From Pseudomonas sp. FP2196 (GTDB lineage Bacteria; Pseudomonadota; Gammaproteobacteria; Pseudomonadales; Pseudomonadaceae), in assembly GCF_030687715.1 (NCBI RefSeq), contig NZ_CP117445.1, positions 499,501 through 563,500 of the forward strand: DNA of 64,000 nt. The letters run 5' to 3'. The notes beneath the pieces were generated by a model. That model did not search any database. It had not been told where the DNA came from and saw only the letters and a list, made by a program, of their open reading frames with translations. The position numbers were made by a program, and so were the translations under genes. Positions 43,736-52,685 of this stretch are shown piece after piece. Positions within the stretch are counted from its first letter, which is position 1; every line of letters starts with the position of its first letter.

Positions 43736-45196
43736 GTGAAAGGTACGGGCAGCAAGATGGGAGTCAAAGTCTCCAGGATCATCGACGAATACCCGGTATG
43801 GTTGGCATTTTTTGGCAGCTTGCTGCTCTCGCTGATTGCGGTCATGGGCACCGCGACTGTAGGGCGAGATGCAGCGCTGTACATTGATATTGCGCAACAG
43901 GTAACTGAGCACGGCCCCAATGTGGCTTGGGCAGCGTTTGACTGGCCCTGGTTTTCCTTTCTGCTGGCTGGCACGCATATCGTCCTGCGTTTGCCGCTGG
44001 AGCTGAGCGCCTATCTTTGGTGTGCGCTCTTTTTTGCCGGTACTGGCGCGTTGATGGTTGACTGCGTGCGGCAGCGATCGCCCGACATCACCCGTTGGGC
44101 TTGTCTGGTGGTGCTGGCGATGCCAGCGGTCAATGCCTTTCGAAATGACATCATTCGTGAATGCGGTTTCTGGTTTTTCTGTACGCTGACGCTCTGGCTT
44201 GCGTTGCGCTGGCAGGCCCGTGGTGGCTGGTTTCGTGCAGCCTTCATTCATCTGGCCATCGTCGCGGCAGCCTTGTTCCGGCTGGAAGCCTTGTTGCTGA
44301 TTCCGGCGTTGGCGCTGTGGCAATTGCCCAGTCTGTGGTCGTCGACTCGACGCCTGCAATTTCTTCAGTTCTCGCTGCTGCCGGTTTTGGGGTTGCTGGT
44401 CATCTCGGTATCGGGCGTGCTCCTGTCGCCGCGTGTGATGCTTTATCTGGACATGATTGCCCCCCACGGCGTGCTGTCATCGTTTGAGATGCTTTGCGAT
44501 CAATTCGCCAACTCACTCATCAACAAGTACTCCCAGGACGAAGCGGGGCGGATCGTTTTCTTCGGCATCCTGGCGAGCATCACCATCAGCTTCGTGAAAT
44601 TGATGGGACCTTTCGCCGTCCCGTTCATTTTGCGTCGCAACTGGGGTGTGCTAGGTACCTACTGGCGTGAATATTGCCCCTTCGCTTGGGCGGCGTTGCT
44701 GTACCTGGTGGTGCTGGTGCTGTTTTTCATCAAGCAGCAGTTCATGAATACGCGCTACCTGAGTTTTTTGAATCTGCTGTTCGTGCCGGTACTGGCGATG
44801 GGGTTGGCGGCGTTTGTTCGCGAGTTCCCGCGTTGGGGCAAGTGGTTGGTTGTTTTGGCGTTGCTGGTGATGCTGTCGAACGTCATTTCCACCGGGGCCG
44901 GCAAAACTCACTATGTCGACGCGGGCCGCTGGGTGTCTTCCCACGTGGAGCCGGGTGCGCCGACCTGGTTCGAGGATGGGCGGATCAGTTACTACGCCGG
45001 TCGCGGCTATGTGCTGCCAGCTCTGACCCAAGAGCAAGCACTGTCGCCAGCGCATGCCGGCGACTATCGGTATTTTGTGATCGAGGCCAAGGGTGACGAG
45101 CCCTGGCTGAAGGAGTGGCTGCAAGCGCACAAGCTGCGCATCATCGAGCGCTTCGCCAATCGAAAGGGTGCAACGGTCGTAGTCATTGGCCGCTAA
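43736..45196 (+). CDS. Polytopic GT-C-like glycosyltransferase
   Basis: 486-residue membrane protein with about 10-11 hydrophobic segments and an early extracytoplasmic loop holding GRDAALYIDIAQQV. This is the Asp-bearing loop layout of ArnT/PMT-type GT-C enzymes that use polyprenyl-phosphate sugars in the periplasm. The C-terminal 80 residues are soluble. The start is GTG 43736 with GAGG upstream (an ATG at 43757 is the alternative). No Wzy_C (WaaL) pattern is visible. It follows the GT2 gene by 51 bases and converges with the next gene. Confidence 0.72.
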   Translation: MKGTGSKMGVKVSRIIDEYPVWLAFFGSLLLSLIAVMGTATVGRDAALYIDIAQQVTEHGPNVAWAAFDWPWFSFLLAGTHIVLRLPLELSAYLWCALFFAGTGALMVDCVRQRSPDITRWACLVVLAMPAVNAFRNDIIRECGFWFFCTLTLWLALRWQARGGWFRAAFIHLAIVAAALFRLEALLLIPALALWQLPSLWSSTRRLQFLQFSLLPVLGLLVISVSGVLLSPRVMLYLDMIAPHGVLSSFEMLCDQFANSLINKYSQDEAGRIVFFGILASITISFVKLMGPFAVPFILRRNWGVLGTYWREYCPFAWAALLYLVVLVLFFIKQQFMNTRYLSFLNLLFVPVLAMGLAAFVREFPRWGKWLVVLALLVMLSNVISTGAGKTHYVDAGRWVSSHVEPGAPTWFEDGRISYYAGRGYVLPALTQEQALSPAHAGDYRYFVIEAKGDEPWLKEWLQAHKLRIIERFANRKGATVVVIGR

Positions 45197-45199
45197 GGT

Positions 45200-45853
45200 T
45201 TAACTCAGCAGCGGCCGCAGGCGCGAGATCAGTGGCGCCTGCCGGTTGCTCGGCAGGGATTGCCGGTAACCTTCAATAAAACTGTTGCCGGCGTCCTGCC
45301 CCAGCAGCCACTGCCGGTCTTCCTTGTAACGCAGCAAGTGGGCGAAATTGCGCAGGCGTTTGCTGTCGCTGAGTGCGCGCTTCTGGCAGCGCAAGTCGGC
45401 GATATCGATCAGACCCAAGTGGTTGTCGGGAGTCAGTACGACGTTGCCAAAGTGCAGTGATCGAAAGTACACACCTTTCTCGTGCAATTGCGCGAAGTAC
45501 CCGCCCAGTTGGAACCTCAGAGAATCATTGCCTTCGCGGGTGCCTTGTAACTGGCGCACCGTGTCGCCCGCGAGCGGGCTGTAATACACGCCGTCGCGCT
45601 CGATGCTCGGGATGCGATAGACCGCAATCACTTTCGGGCAGAGGATGCCGCGCTGTTCGAGTGCCCGGGTGTTGTCGGCAAAGCGTTGCGCGTAGGGATA
45701 GAGCAGCGCCGAGCTGAGCAGCCGCTTGCGGCGGAATAGCTTGAGCATGCGTCCATCGGCCAATCTGAGCACTTTGTCGCCGGAACCGTCGGCTTCCAGT
45801 ACGTGTGCACCTTCGCGCAGTGCCTCGTAAGTGCTGTGATCAATCGATTGCAT
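45200..45853 (-). CDS. Kinase-fold protein of InaA/RfaP family (PA4998-like)
   Basis: 217-residue compact kinase-like protein, the only minus-strand gene in the LPS block. An ATP-lysine candidate is in MLKLFRRKRL. The catalytic loop reads YFRSLHFGNVVL, with serine (132) in the aspartate position, while the metal site LGLIDIADL (Asp150) is kept. It corresponds in position to PAO1 PA4998, next to msbA. The missing catalytic aspartate suggests an altered mechanism or a pseudokinase. Confidence 0.8.
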   Translation of the reverse strand: MQSIDHSTYEALREGAHVLEADGSGDKVLRLADGRMLKLFRRKRLLSSALLYPYAQRFADNTRALEQRGILCPKVIAVYRIPSIERDGVYYSPLAGDTVRQLQGTREGNDSLRFQLGGYFAQLHEKGVYFRSLHFGNVVLTPDNHLGLIDIADLRCQKRALSDSKRLRNFAHLLRYKEDRQWLLGQDAGNSFIEGYRQSLPSNRQAPLISRLRPLLS

Positions 45854-45978
45854 GTCTGGCTCCCCATCATTAGCGGCGTATCTTAACCGACTTGGTCAAG
45901 GGCTGGCGTGAAGTCATGTTTATCGAGGGAAAAACGCGTGTGATATCATCCCCGCCTCACTGAATTGTGCGGATCACC

Positions 45979-47799
45979 ATGAGCAGTCCTGAACCGAAAG
46001 CCCAGTCAACGCTGGCGATCTACTTCCGCCTATTGGCTTACGTGCGGCCTTATGCCGGTCTCTTCCTCCTCAGCATCGTCGGGTTTCTGATCTTCGCATC
46101 GACTCAGCCGATGCTCGCTTACATCCTTAAGTACTTTGTCGATGGTCTGGCCAATCCTGAAGCCAGCCTGTTTCCGGGCAACCCTTATCTGGGCAAGTTG
46201 CAGTTACTCGAAACCGTGCCACTGATGATCGTCTTCATTGCTCTGTTGCAGGGCGTGGGGTCGTACCTGGGCAACTTTTTTCTGGCCCGGGTTTCCCTGG
46301 GGCTGGTGCACGACCTTCGGGTTGTGCTTTTCAACAAGCTGCTGGAGCTGCCTAATCGCTTCTTCGACAAGAACAACTCCGGACACCTGATTTCCCGGAT
46401 CACCTTTAACGTGACGATGGTCACCGGTGCGGCGACGGACGCGATCAAAGTGGTCATCCGTGAAGGCATGACCGTGATTTTCCTGTTCTGCACTCTGTTG
46501 TGGATGAACTGGAAACTCACCCTGGTGATGGTGGCCATCCTGCCGGTGATCGGCATCATGGTGAACAGCACCAGCAAGAAATTCCGCAAGCAAAGCAAAA
46601 AGATCCAGGTGTCGATGGGCAACGTTACGCACGTCGCTTCCGAGACGATCCATGGTTATCGCGTTGTGCGCAGTTTCGGTGGCGAACTCTACGAGAAGAC
46701 GCGCTTTCGTGATGCCAGTCAGAGCAACACCGACAAGCAACTGACGATGACCAAGACCGGCGCGGTCTACACCCCGATGCTGCAACTGGTGACTTACAGC
46801 GCCATGGCCGTGGTCATGTTCCTTGTGCTGTACCTTCGTGGTGACGCATCACCGGGTGATCTGGTGGCTTACATCACCATGGCCGGTTTGTTGCCCAAGC
46901 CTATTCGTCAGCTCTCCGAAGTCAGCTCTACCATCCAGAAGGGCGTGGCCGGTGCCGAGAGTATTTTCGAGCAACTGGATGAGCCGGCTGAAGTGGATCA
47001 AGGCACGGTCGAGCGCGATCGTCTTGAAGGCCGACTGGAAGTGCGCAATCTCAGCTTCCAGTACCCGGACACCGACAAGCAGGTGCTCAACGACATCAGC
47101 TTTGTCGTGGAGCCAGGGCAAATGGTCGCATTGGTTGGCCGTTCAGGCAGCGGCAAGTCCACCCTTGCCGGACTGATTCCGCGTTTTTATCAGCACGAAC
47201 AGGGACAAATTCTGCTCGATGGCGTCCAAGTGCAGGATTTCACCTTGCGCAGTCTTCGTCGTCAGATCGCTCTGGTAACCCAGGCGGTCACGCTGTTCAA
47301 CGATACGGTGACCAACAACATCGCGTACGGCGATTTGGCGGGCGCGCCTTTCGAAGAGGTCAAGCGTGCTGCTTCCGAGGCCTATGCCGACGAGTTCATC
47401 GTCAAGATGCCGCAGGGCTATGAAACCATGGTCGGCGAAAACGGCGTGCTGCTTTCCGGCGGCCAGCGTCAGCGTATCGCCATCGCTCGGGCGCTTCTCA
47501 AGGATGCGCCGCTGTTGATACTCGATGAAGCCACTTCAGCCCTCGATACCGAGTCGGAGCGGCATATTCAGGCAGCGTTGGATCATGTGGTGCAGAACCG
47601 CACGACCCTGGTGATTGCGCACCGCCTGAGCACCATCGAGAAGGCTGACCTGATTCTGGTCATGGATGAAGGCCGGATCGTTGAACGCGGCACCCACGCA
47701 CAACTGCTGGAGCAGAACGGCTATTACTCCCGTCTGCACGCCAAAGAGTTTGAAGAGGGTGATGAAGTTCAGCCGGCCCACGCGACCAACCTATGCTGA
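45979..47799 (+). CDS. msbA: Lipid A export ATP-binding/permease MsbA
   Basis: 606-residue homodimeric ABC exporter that flips core-lipid A across the inner membrane. Six membrane helices span about 1-320. The ATPase domain has Walker A GRSGSGKST, the signature LSGGQRQR, Walker B LLILDEATSALD and the H-loop VIAHRLST. ATG 45979 was preferred over the in-frame GTG 45967. A weak -10 (TATCAT at 45944) lies upstream, divergent from the kinase-like gene. Its stop overlaps the next start. Confidence 0.97.
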   Translation: MSSPEPKAQSTLAIYFRLLAYVRPYAGLFLLSIVGFLIFASTQPMLAYILKYFVDGLANPEASLFPGNPYLGKLQLLETVPLMIVFIALLQGVGSYLGNFFLARVSLGLVHDLRVVLFNKLLELPNRFFDKNNSGHLISRITFNVTMVTGAATDAIKVVIREGMTVIFLFCTLLWMNWKLTLVMVAILPVIGIMVNSTSKKFRKQSKKIQVSMGNVTHVASETIHGYRVVRSFGGELYEKTRFRDASQSNTDKQLTMTKTGAVYTPMLQLVTYSAMAVVMFLVLYLRGDASPGDLVAYITMAGLLPKPIRQLSEVSSTIQKGVAGAESIFEQLDEPAEVDQGTVERDRLEGRLEVRNLSFQYPDTDKQVLNDISFVVEPGQMVALVGRSGSGKSTLAGLIPRFYQHEQGQILLDGVQVQDFTLRSLRRQIALVTQAVTLFNDTVTNNIAYGDLAGAPFEEVKRAASEAYADEFIVKMPQGYETMVGENGVLLSGGQRQRIAIARALLKDAPLLILDEATSALDTESERHIQAALDHVVQNRTTLVIAHRLSTIEKADLILVMDEGRIVERGTHAQLLEQNGYYSRLHAKEFEEGDEVQPAHATNLC

Positions 47800-48689
47800 C
47801 GATGTTTCGCAGCTTTCGTGAACGTGGCTGGACGGAGATCGACCGGGACGCCTACGCCCGGGCATGGCAACGTTTCGGCGGCAGCTTCGCGACGCATCCC
47901 GAGGTGGTCGAGCGCCTGTCGACGTTCGTGGGTATCGAACTGCGCTATCTGGGCTGGATCGTTGGTGGCGATGTTGTCGCCGCCATTCCCTGCTGGGGGC
48001 GTCATGTCGCCTTGTCCAAGGAAGTGCTCAAGCGCGAGGGCAAGCGTGGGTTGCTGGACATGGGCAATGCCGAAATCATTCTGCCGATCGCGCCCGATGT
48101 CGTCGTCCCGGTTCGCCAGCGCATGGCTTATGTCTCCCAGCTCAATGCCGAGCAGATCAGCACCTTGAAAGTGCAGCCGGAGGGCCTGGCCTTGGCCCGA
48201 TTGCCGGAAGAGTATTCGAAGAAGTTCCGCTACAACCAGCGTCGCGAGCAGCGGTTGCTGGAAGAGGCGGGTGGTTCGCTGGTGCCGATGTCCGAGTTTT
48301 CTGCCCCAGAGCAGGCGCAGGCATACGCTGATCTGTTCCAGCGTCGCTGGGGCTTTGAAGTGCCGGGCAAGGCCGGGCTAGTAGAAGTCTTTACACTGTT
48401 GCGCGAATTCATGACGGGTTCCGTCGCCATGCTCGAATCGGCGCCGGTGGCCATTCAGGTGCTGTACCGCGTCGAGGCGCCGCAATGGGTTTCGCTGGAA
48501 TACATCAATGGTGGCGTCGACCCGCAGAGTCGTGAGTTCAGCCCCGGTAGCGTACTGAGTTTCGTCAATACCCAGCAGGCCTGGGCCGATGCTCAGGCAC
48601 TGGGCAAGCCTCTGCGCTATTCATTCGGTCGTGCTGACCGTGAGTACAAGGATCGCTGGTGCCACACGGTGCCGGTCTACAAGGTCTGA
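47793..48689 (+). CDS. Mig-14 family protein
   Basis: 298-residue protein resembling Mig-14 of Salmonella and PAO1 PA5003, which contribute to resistance to antimicrobial peptides. It has the acetyltransferase-like fold of FemABX relatives. Recognisable are ELRYLGWIVGGDVVAAIPCWGRH, then YSKKFRYNQRREQRLLEEAGG and a C-terminal LRYSFGRADREYKDRW. It overlaps msbA by seven bases and is followed four bases later by dnpA, so the three are co-expressed. The biochemical reaction is not established. Confidence 0.88.
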   Translation: MLTMFRSFRERGWTEIDRDAYARAWQRFGGSFATHPEVVERLSTFVGIELRYLGWIVGGDVVAAIPCWGRHVALSKEVLKREGKRGLLDMGNAEIILPIAPDVVVPVRQRMAYVSQLNAEQISTLKVQPEGLALARLPEEYSKKFRYNQRREQRLLEEAGGSLVPMSEFSAPEQAQAYADLFQRRWGFEVPGKAGLVEVFTLLREFMTGSVAMLESAPVAIQVLYRVEAPQWVSLEYINGGVDPQSREFSPGSVLSFVNTQQAWADAQALGKPLRYSFGRADREYKDRWCHTVPVYKV

Positions 48690-48693
48690 ATTG

Positions 48694-50094
48694 ATGAGCG
48701 CTCGCAAGCAACAGCTACTCAAGGTTCACCGGCGCAACAAGCGGATGTTCCTTGTCGCGTTCCTGGTTGCGCTGCTGGTGATCGGACTCCTGATCGGCTG
48801 GTGGCTGGTGCCGCTGTTGCTGGTGCTGGCCTGGGTTGCCCACGAGGCATGGTTTGCCGATCACTTGTTTTACCGGCCCTCCGACGACTATCGATACGAC
48901 TTTCCAGCGAATGCTGCGCGTCAGCAGGTAAGCCTGGACGGCGGCGTGGTGCGCCTGAGCGGCCCGTTGGCGCCGGGCGAAACGCTCATTCTCGAGCTTG
49001 AATTGAAGTCCGGCTGGCTGGGGCGCTGGCTCGATCCTTACGTTCAGGTGGGTAATGATCGTCAGGACTTCGAGCGTGGGGTCAAGGGGCGGCGTTTCCT
49101 GAATCTTTCCGGGCAGGCGGATACGCTGAGTCAAGGCGCGCTGACGCTGCGCGGCCGGTATTGCGCGCTGGGTGCCACGGGCACGCTGTGGGTCATGGCC
49201 AATCCCGATTACACCCGTCAGCGCGTGATGGTCATTGCGCCCCATGCCGATGATGCGGAACTCGCTGCATTCGGCCTCTACAGCCGCAGTGAAGACGTTA
49301 GCATCGTCACCCTGACCCAAGGCGAAATCGAGGCTGAAAACTTCCAGTCACTGGGCCTTGATCAAGCCGCCGCTGCCCGGCTGAAGGGGCGTTTACGCAG
49401 TTGGGACAGTCTCGTTATTCCTTTATGGGGCGGCGTGCCGGCCGAACGTTGCGTGCAATTGGGTTATTACTGCCTGCAATTGCCAGCGATGGCCGCAGAA
49501 CCGGCCACGGCGTTCGGTTCCCGTGAGTCGCAGGAAAGCGATGTACGCAGTGTGCGCCGACACAATCCGCTGATCTTGCCTGCCGACGCCGATGGGCAGC
49601 CGACCTGGCAGAATCTGGTCGCAGACGTGACCGCGCTGCTGGAACACTATCGTCCAGAGGTAGTGGTGACGCCGCATCCTGAGCTGGATCCGCACAGCGA
49701 CCACGTTGCCTCCACCCAGGCACTGCTTGCGGCGATTGCCCTGAGCGACTGGAAACCCAAAACTTTGCTCATGTACGCCAATCATCTGCATGACAACGAC
49801 CGCTGGCCAATGGGGCCTGCCGGTGCCGGTATCGCGTTGCCGCCGGCCATCGAGCCCTTGCCGTCCGACCGCTTGTGGAGCCCGCTGCTGTCGGCGGACG
49901 TGCAACTGGACAAGGCCATGGCGCTGGCCATGGAGCACGACTTGCAGGATGGGCCAGTGCTCAAGCGCCAACTGCGACGCTGGATCCAGCACGCTTTGGC
50001 GGGTCGTCGCTGGCCTGTAACGGGCAGTAACGAGTTTTTCCGCAAGGCTGTCCGGCGTCATGAGTTGTTCTGGGTGCGCGACCTTTCAGATTGA
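48694..50094 (+). CDS. dnpA: PIG-L family de-N-acetylase DnpA-like
   Basis: 466-residue membrane-anchored protein. A hydrophobic segment at about 18-48 follows a positively charged N-terminus (ARKQQLLKVHRRNKR). A beta-rich region comes next, then a PIG-L deacetylase domain with the zinc motif IAPHADDAELAAFG and the second metal site HPELDPHSDHVAST. It corresponds to PAO1 PA5002, which is linked to fluoroquinolone tolerance and thought to act on the LPS core. The frame is open from 48589, but ATG 48694, right after mig-14, is the sensible start. Confidence 0.88.
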   Translation: MSARKQQLLKVHRRNKRMFLVAFLVALLVIGLLIGWWLVPLLLVLAWVAHEAWFADHLFYRPSDDYRYDFPANAARQQVSLDGGVVRLSGPLAPGETLILELELKSGWLGRWLDPYVQVGNDRQDFERGVKGRRFLNLSGQADTLSQGALTLRGRYCALGATGTLWVMANPDYTRQRVMVIAPHADDAELAAFGLYSRSEDVSIVTLTQGEIEAENFQSLGLDQAAAARLKGRLRSWDSLVIPLWGGVPAERCVQLGYYCLQLPAMAAEPATAFGSRESQESDVRSVRRHNPLILPADADGQPTWQNLVADVTALLEHYRPEVVVTPHPELDPHSDHVASTQALLAAIALSDWKPKTLLMYANHLHDNDRWPMGPAGAGIALPPAIEPLPSDRLWSPLLSADVQLDKAMALAMEHDLQDGPVLKRQLRRWIQHALAGRRWPVTGSNEFFRKAVRRHELFWVRDLSD

Positions 50095-50158
50095 GGCGGA
50101 CGGCGCTTTACCCTGTGTTAATATCGCGCCCCTGTTCATTTTGTATGTGGGTTGCTCC

Positions 50159-51580
50159 ATGAAGTTGTCCATGCCGCGTTTCGATCAAGCCCCGGTCTTG
50201 GTAGTCGGCGATGTCATGCTCGACCGTTACTGGCATGGCGGAACCTCACGGATTTCCCCTGAGGCCCCGGTGCCGGTCGTTAAAGTCGAGCAAATCGAAG
50301 ATCGTCCGGGCGGTGCCGCGAACGTTGCCTTGAACATTGCCGCGCTGGGTGCGCCGGCGTCCCTGGTCGGTGTGACCGGTGACGACGAAGCTGCCGACAG
50401 CCTGAGCAATAGCCTCAAGGGCGCGGGCGTGCGAGCCTTGTTCCAGCGCATTGCGCATCAGCCAACCATCGTCAAGCTGCGGGTCATGAGCCGGCACCAG
50501 CAATTGCTGCGTATCGACTTCGAAGAACCGTTTGCCACCGACGCTCTGGCCCTTGGCTCCCAGGTCGACGACCTGCTGGAAGGCATCAAGGTGCTGGTGT
50601 TGTCCGATTACGGCAAAGGCGCGCTGAAAAACCATCAGGCATTGATCCAGGCGGCACGCGCGAAGAATATTCCGGTGCTGGCCGACCCGAAAGGCAAGGA
50701 TTTCTCGATCTACCGTGGCGCCAGCCTGATCACCCCGAACCTCAGCGAATTCGAAGCCATCGTCGGCGGTTGTGTCGATGAGCATGAGCTGGTCAGCAAG
50801 GGTGCGACGCTGATGCACGACCTGGAACTCGGCGCTCTGCTGGTGACTCGCGGTGAGCATGGCATGACCCTGCTGCGTCCTGACCAGCCTGCGCTGCACC
50901 TGCCGGCCCGGGCCCGTGAAGTGTTCGACGTGACCGGTGCCGGTGACACAGTGATTTCCACCCTGGCGGCGGCCATTGCGGCGGGCGAGGATCTGCCTCA
51001 TGCGGTGGCGTTGGCCAACCTCGCGGCAGGCATCGTGGTCGGCAAGCTCGGTACAGCGGCCATCAGCGCCCCGGAACTGCGTCGCGCCATTCAGCGTGAG
51101 GAAGGTTCCGAGCGGGGTGTATTGGGTCTGGAGCAGTTGCTGCTTGCGGTGGCCGATGCTCGCGCGCATAACGAAAAAATCGTCTTCACCAACGGCTGCT
51201 TCGACATCCTGCATGCCGGCCATGTGACCTATCTGGAACAGGCGCGGGCCCAGGGCGATCGCCTGATTGTCGCAGTCAACGACGATGCTTCGGTCAGCCG
51301 TCTGAAAGGGCCGGGGCGTCCGATCAACAGCGTCGACCGGCGCATGGCTGTGCTGGCCGGGCTTGGGGCGGTCGACTGGGTCATCAGCTTCTCTGAAGGC
51401 ACGCCGGAGAACCTGCTGCGCGAGGTCAAACCGGACGTACTGGTCAAGGGTGGCGATTACGGAATCGACCAGGTTGTCGGCGCCGACATCGTGACGGCTT
51501 ATGGCGGCACCGTGAAAGTGCTGGGACTGGTTGAAAACAGCTCGACAACTGCGATTGTCGAAAAAATTCGCAGTCGCTGA
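50159..51580 (+). CDS. hldE: Bifunctional heptose 7-phosphate kinase / 1-phosphate adenylyltransferase HldE
   Basis: 473-residue two-domain enzyme making ADP-D-glycero-beta-D-manno-heptose for WaaC and WaaF. The N-terminal ribokinase-like domain (1 to about 318) has GDVMLDRYWHG, RPGGAANVALNIAALG and the catalytic GAGDTVIS. The C-terminal cytidylyltransferase-like domain has FTNGCFDILHAGHVTYL with the HxGH motif. The frame is open to 50060 within dnpA, but ATG 50159 gives the known length. A TTAATAT element about 40 bases upstream may be its own promoter. Confidence 0.97.
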   Translation: MKLSMPRFDQAPVLVVGDVMLDRYWHGGTSRISPEAPVPVVKVEQIEDRPGGAANVALNIAALGAPASLVGVTGDDEAADSLSNSLKGAGVRALFQRIAHQPTIVKLRVMSRHQQLLRIDFEEPFATDALALGSQVDDLLEGIKVLVLSDYGKGALKNHQALIQAARAKNIPVLADPKGKDFSIYRGASLITPNLSEFEAIVGGCVDEHELVSKGATLMHDLELGALLVTRGEHGMTLLRPDQPALHLPARAREVFDVTGAGDTVISTLAAAIAAGEDLPHAVALANLAAGIVVGKLGTAAISAPELRRAIQREEGSERGVLGLEQLLLAVADARAHNEKIVFTNGCFDILHAGHVTYLEQARAQGDRLIVAVNDDASVSRLKGPGRPINSVDRRMAVLAGLGAVDWVISFSEGTPENLLREVKPDVLVKGGDYGIDQVVGADIVTAYGGTVKVLGLVENSSTTAIVEKIRSR

Positions 51581-51710
51581 TCAGATGAATTTTTACCGTT
51601 GTGTACTGCGTGTGAACGGATTTTGCCTTGGGGATCTAACCGTTTCCGTTGATGTTGGCAGGGTTGGATCCGCTGCGCTTGCCTGCCTACGTCGCGTGGT
51701 CGATTAATCT

Positions 51711-52685
51711 ATGAAAGTCATGCTACTGGTGATGGACGAGCAGCGGGTCATTCTTGACCGGCTCTACGACATCGTGCAGCAGAACTGTGATGAATGTGTC
51801 ATCTATCGGCTGAGCAAAAAGCAACAGATGAACCTGGGGCTGTTTCTGGCCTCGGTTGATTATCAGACCTTTGATCGCGTGGTGATCTTCTCCCGGGTCA
51901 AGCGCCTGGCGCCGCAGTTGCGGGTGCTCAAGTGCATTCCCGGGCTGGTTTTCCTCGAGCACGACGCCTATCAGAACTACATGCCGGCCAGTAAATACCG
52001 GGGTGTTTATTCGCGTCTCTACAGCCGGTTGCCTAGCTGCCGGGCGCTGGTGTCCGGGGCAGTCGTGGCACGCAAGATGCTCGCTGAAGGTATCGACACG
52101 GTGTTCGTCTCCAAGGGTTACGACGAGCAGATGCTGCGCAACACCGGTACCGAGCGCGACATTCCCATCGGTTTTCTCGGCAGCCTGAAAAGCACCGAAT
52201 ACGCCCAACGCAAGGCGCTGCTCGAATCCCTGGCGCAGCGCACCGGCATGTTGGTGACGCGTACCAAATCGGGCTCCGAATACCTGGAAACGCTCAATCG
52301 CATCAAGATCTTCGTCAGCGCCGACATCGGCATGAACGAGTTCATGATCAAGAACTTCGAAGCCATGGCTTGTGGTTGTGTCTTGCTGGCCTGGAGCCAG
52401 GGCGAAGAAGACCAGTTGCTCGGTTTCGAAGACATGCACAACACCGTGTTTTATCGCAGCGAAGACGAGGCGGTGGAGAAGATCAAACTGCTGCAGGGCG
52501 ACCCGGAACTGGCGCAGCGGATCGCCAGTAATGGCCAGGCGTTTGCAGAAAGTCGCTATTCCTTCGCCCGTGTCGGGCAGGCCCTGGCCGCTGAAATCCA
52601 GCGCGAGATGCGCCCATGGCAAGTGCCATCTGCGTTCACACGTTTCTGGGTGAAGCTGCGTTACGGCATGAAGGTGCCGGTCTGA
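51711..52685 (+). CDS. Glycosyltransferase, GT-B type (GT1/GT4-like)
   Basis: 324-residue protein. The C-terminal half carries a GT-B donor-site pattern, IGMNEFMIKNFEAMACGCVLLAWSQGEEDQL, typical of GT4/CgeB-like enzymes. The N-terminal half (MKVMLLVMDEQRVILDRLYD, then LVFLEHDAYQNYMPASKYRG) would bind the acceptor. It starts 130 bases after hldE and runs directly into the next gene (stop and ATG adjacent). The sugar and linkage are unknown. It is placed with LPS outer-core assembly by position. Confidence 0.78.
   Translation: MKVMLLVMDEQRVILDRLYDIVQQNCDECVIYRLSKKQQMNLGLFLASVDYQTFDRVVIFSRVKRLAPQLRVLKCIPGLVFLEHDAYQNYMPASKYRGVYSRLYSRLPSCRALVSGAVVARKMLAEGIDTVFVSKGYDEQMLRNTGTERDIPIGFLGSLKSTEYAQRKALLESLAQRTGMLVTRTKSGSEYLETLNRIKIFVSADIGMNEFMIKNFEAMACGCVLLAWSQGEEDQLLGFEDMHNTVFYRSEDEAVEKIKLLQGDPELAQRIASNGQAFAESRYSFARVGQALAAEIQREMRPWQVPSAFTRFWVKLRYGMKVPV

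Noticed and set aside
43646..44467. 273-codon minus-strand frame opposite the GT-C-like gene
   Set aside because: Its translation is Gln/Arg-rich low complexity, as expected from the complement of a membrane protein gene.
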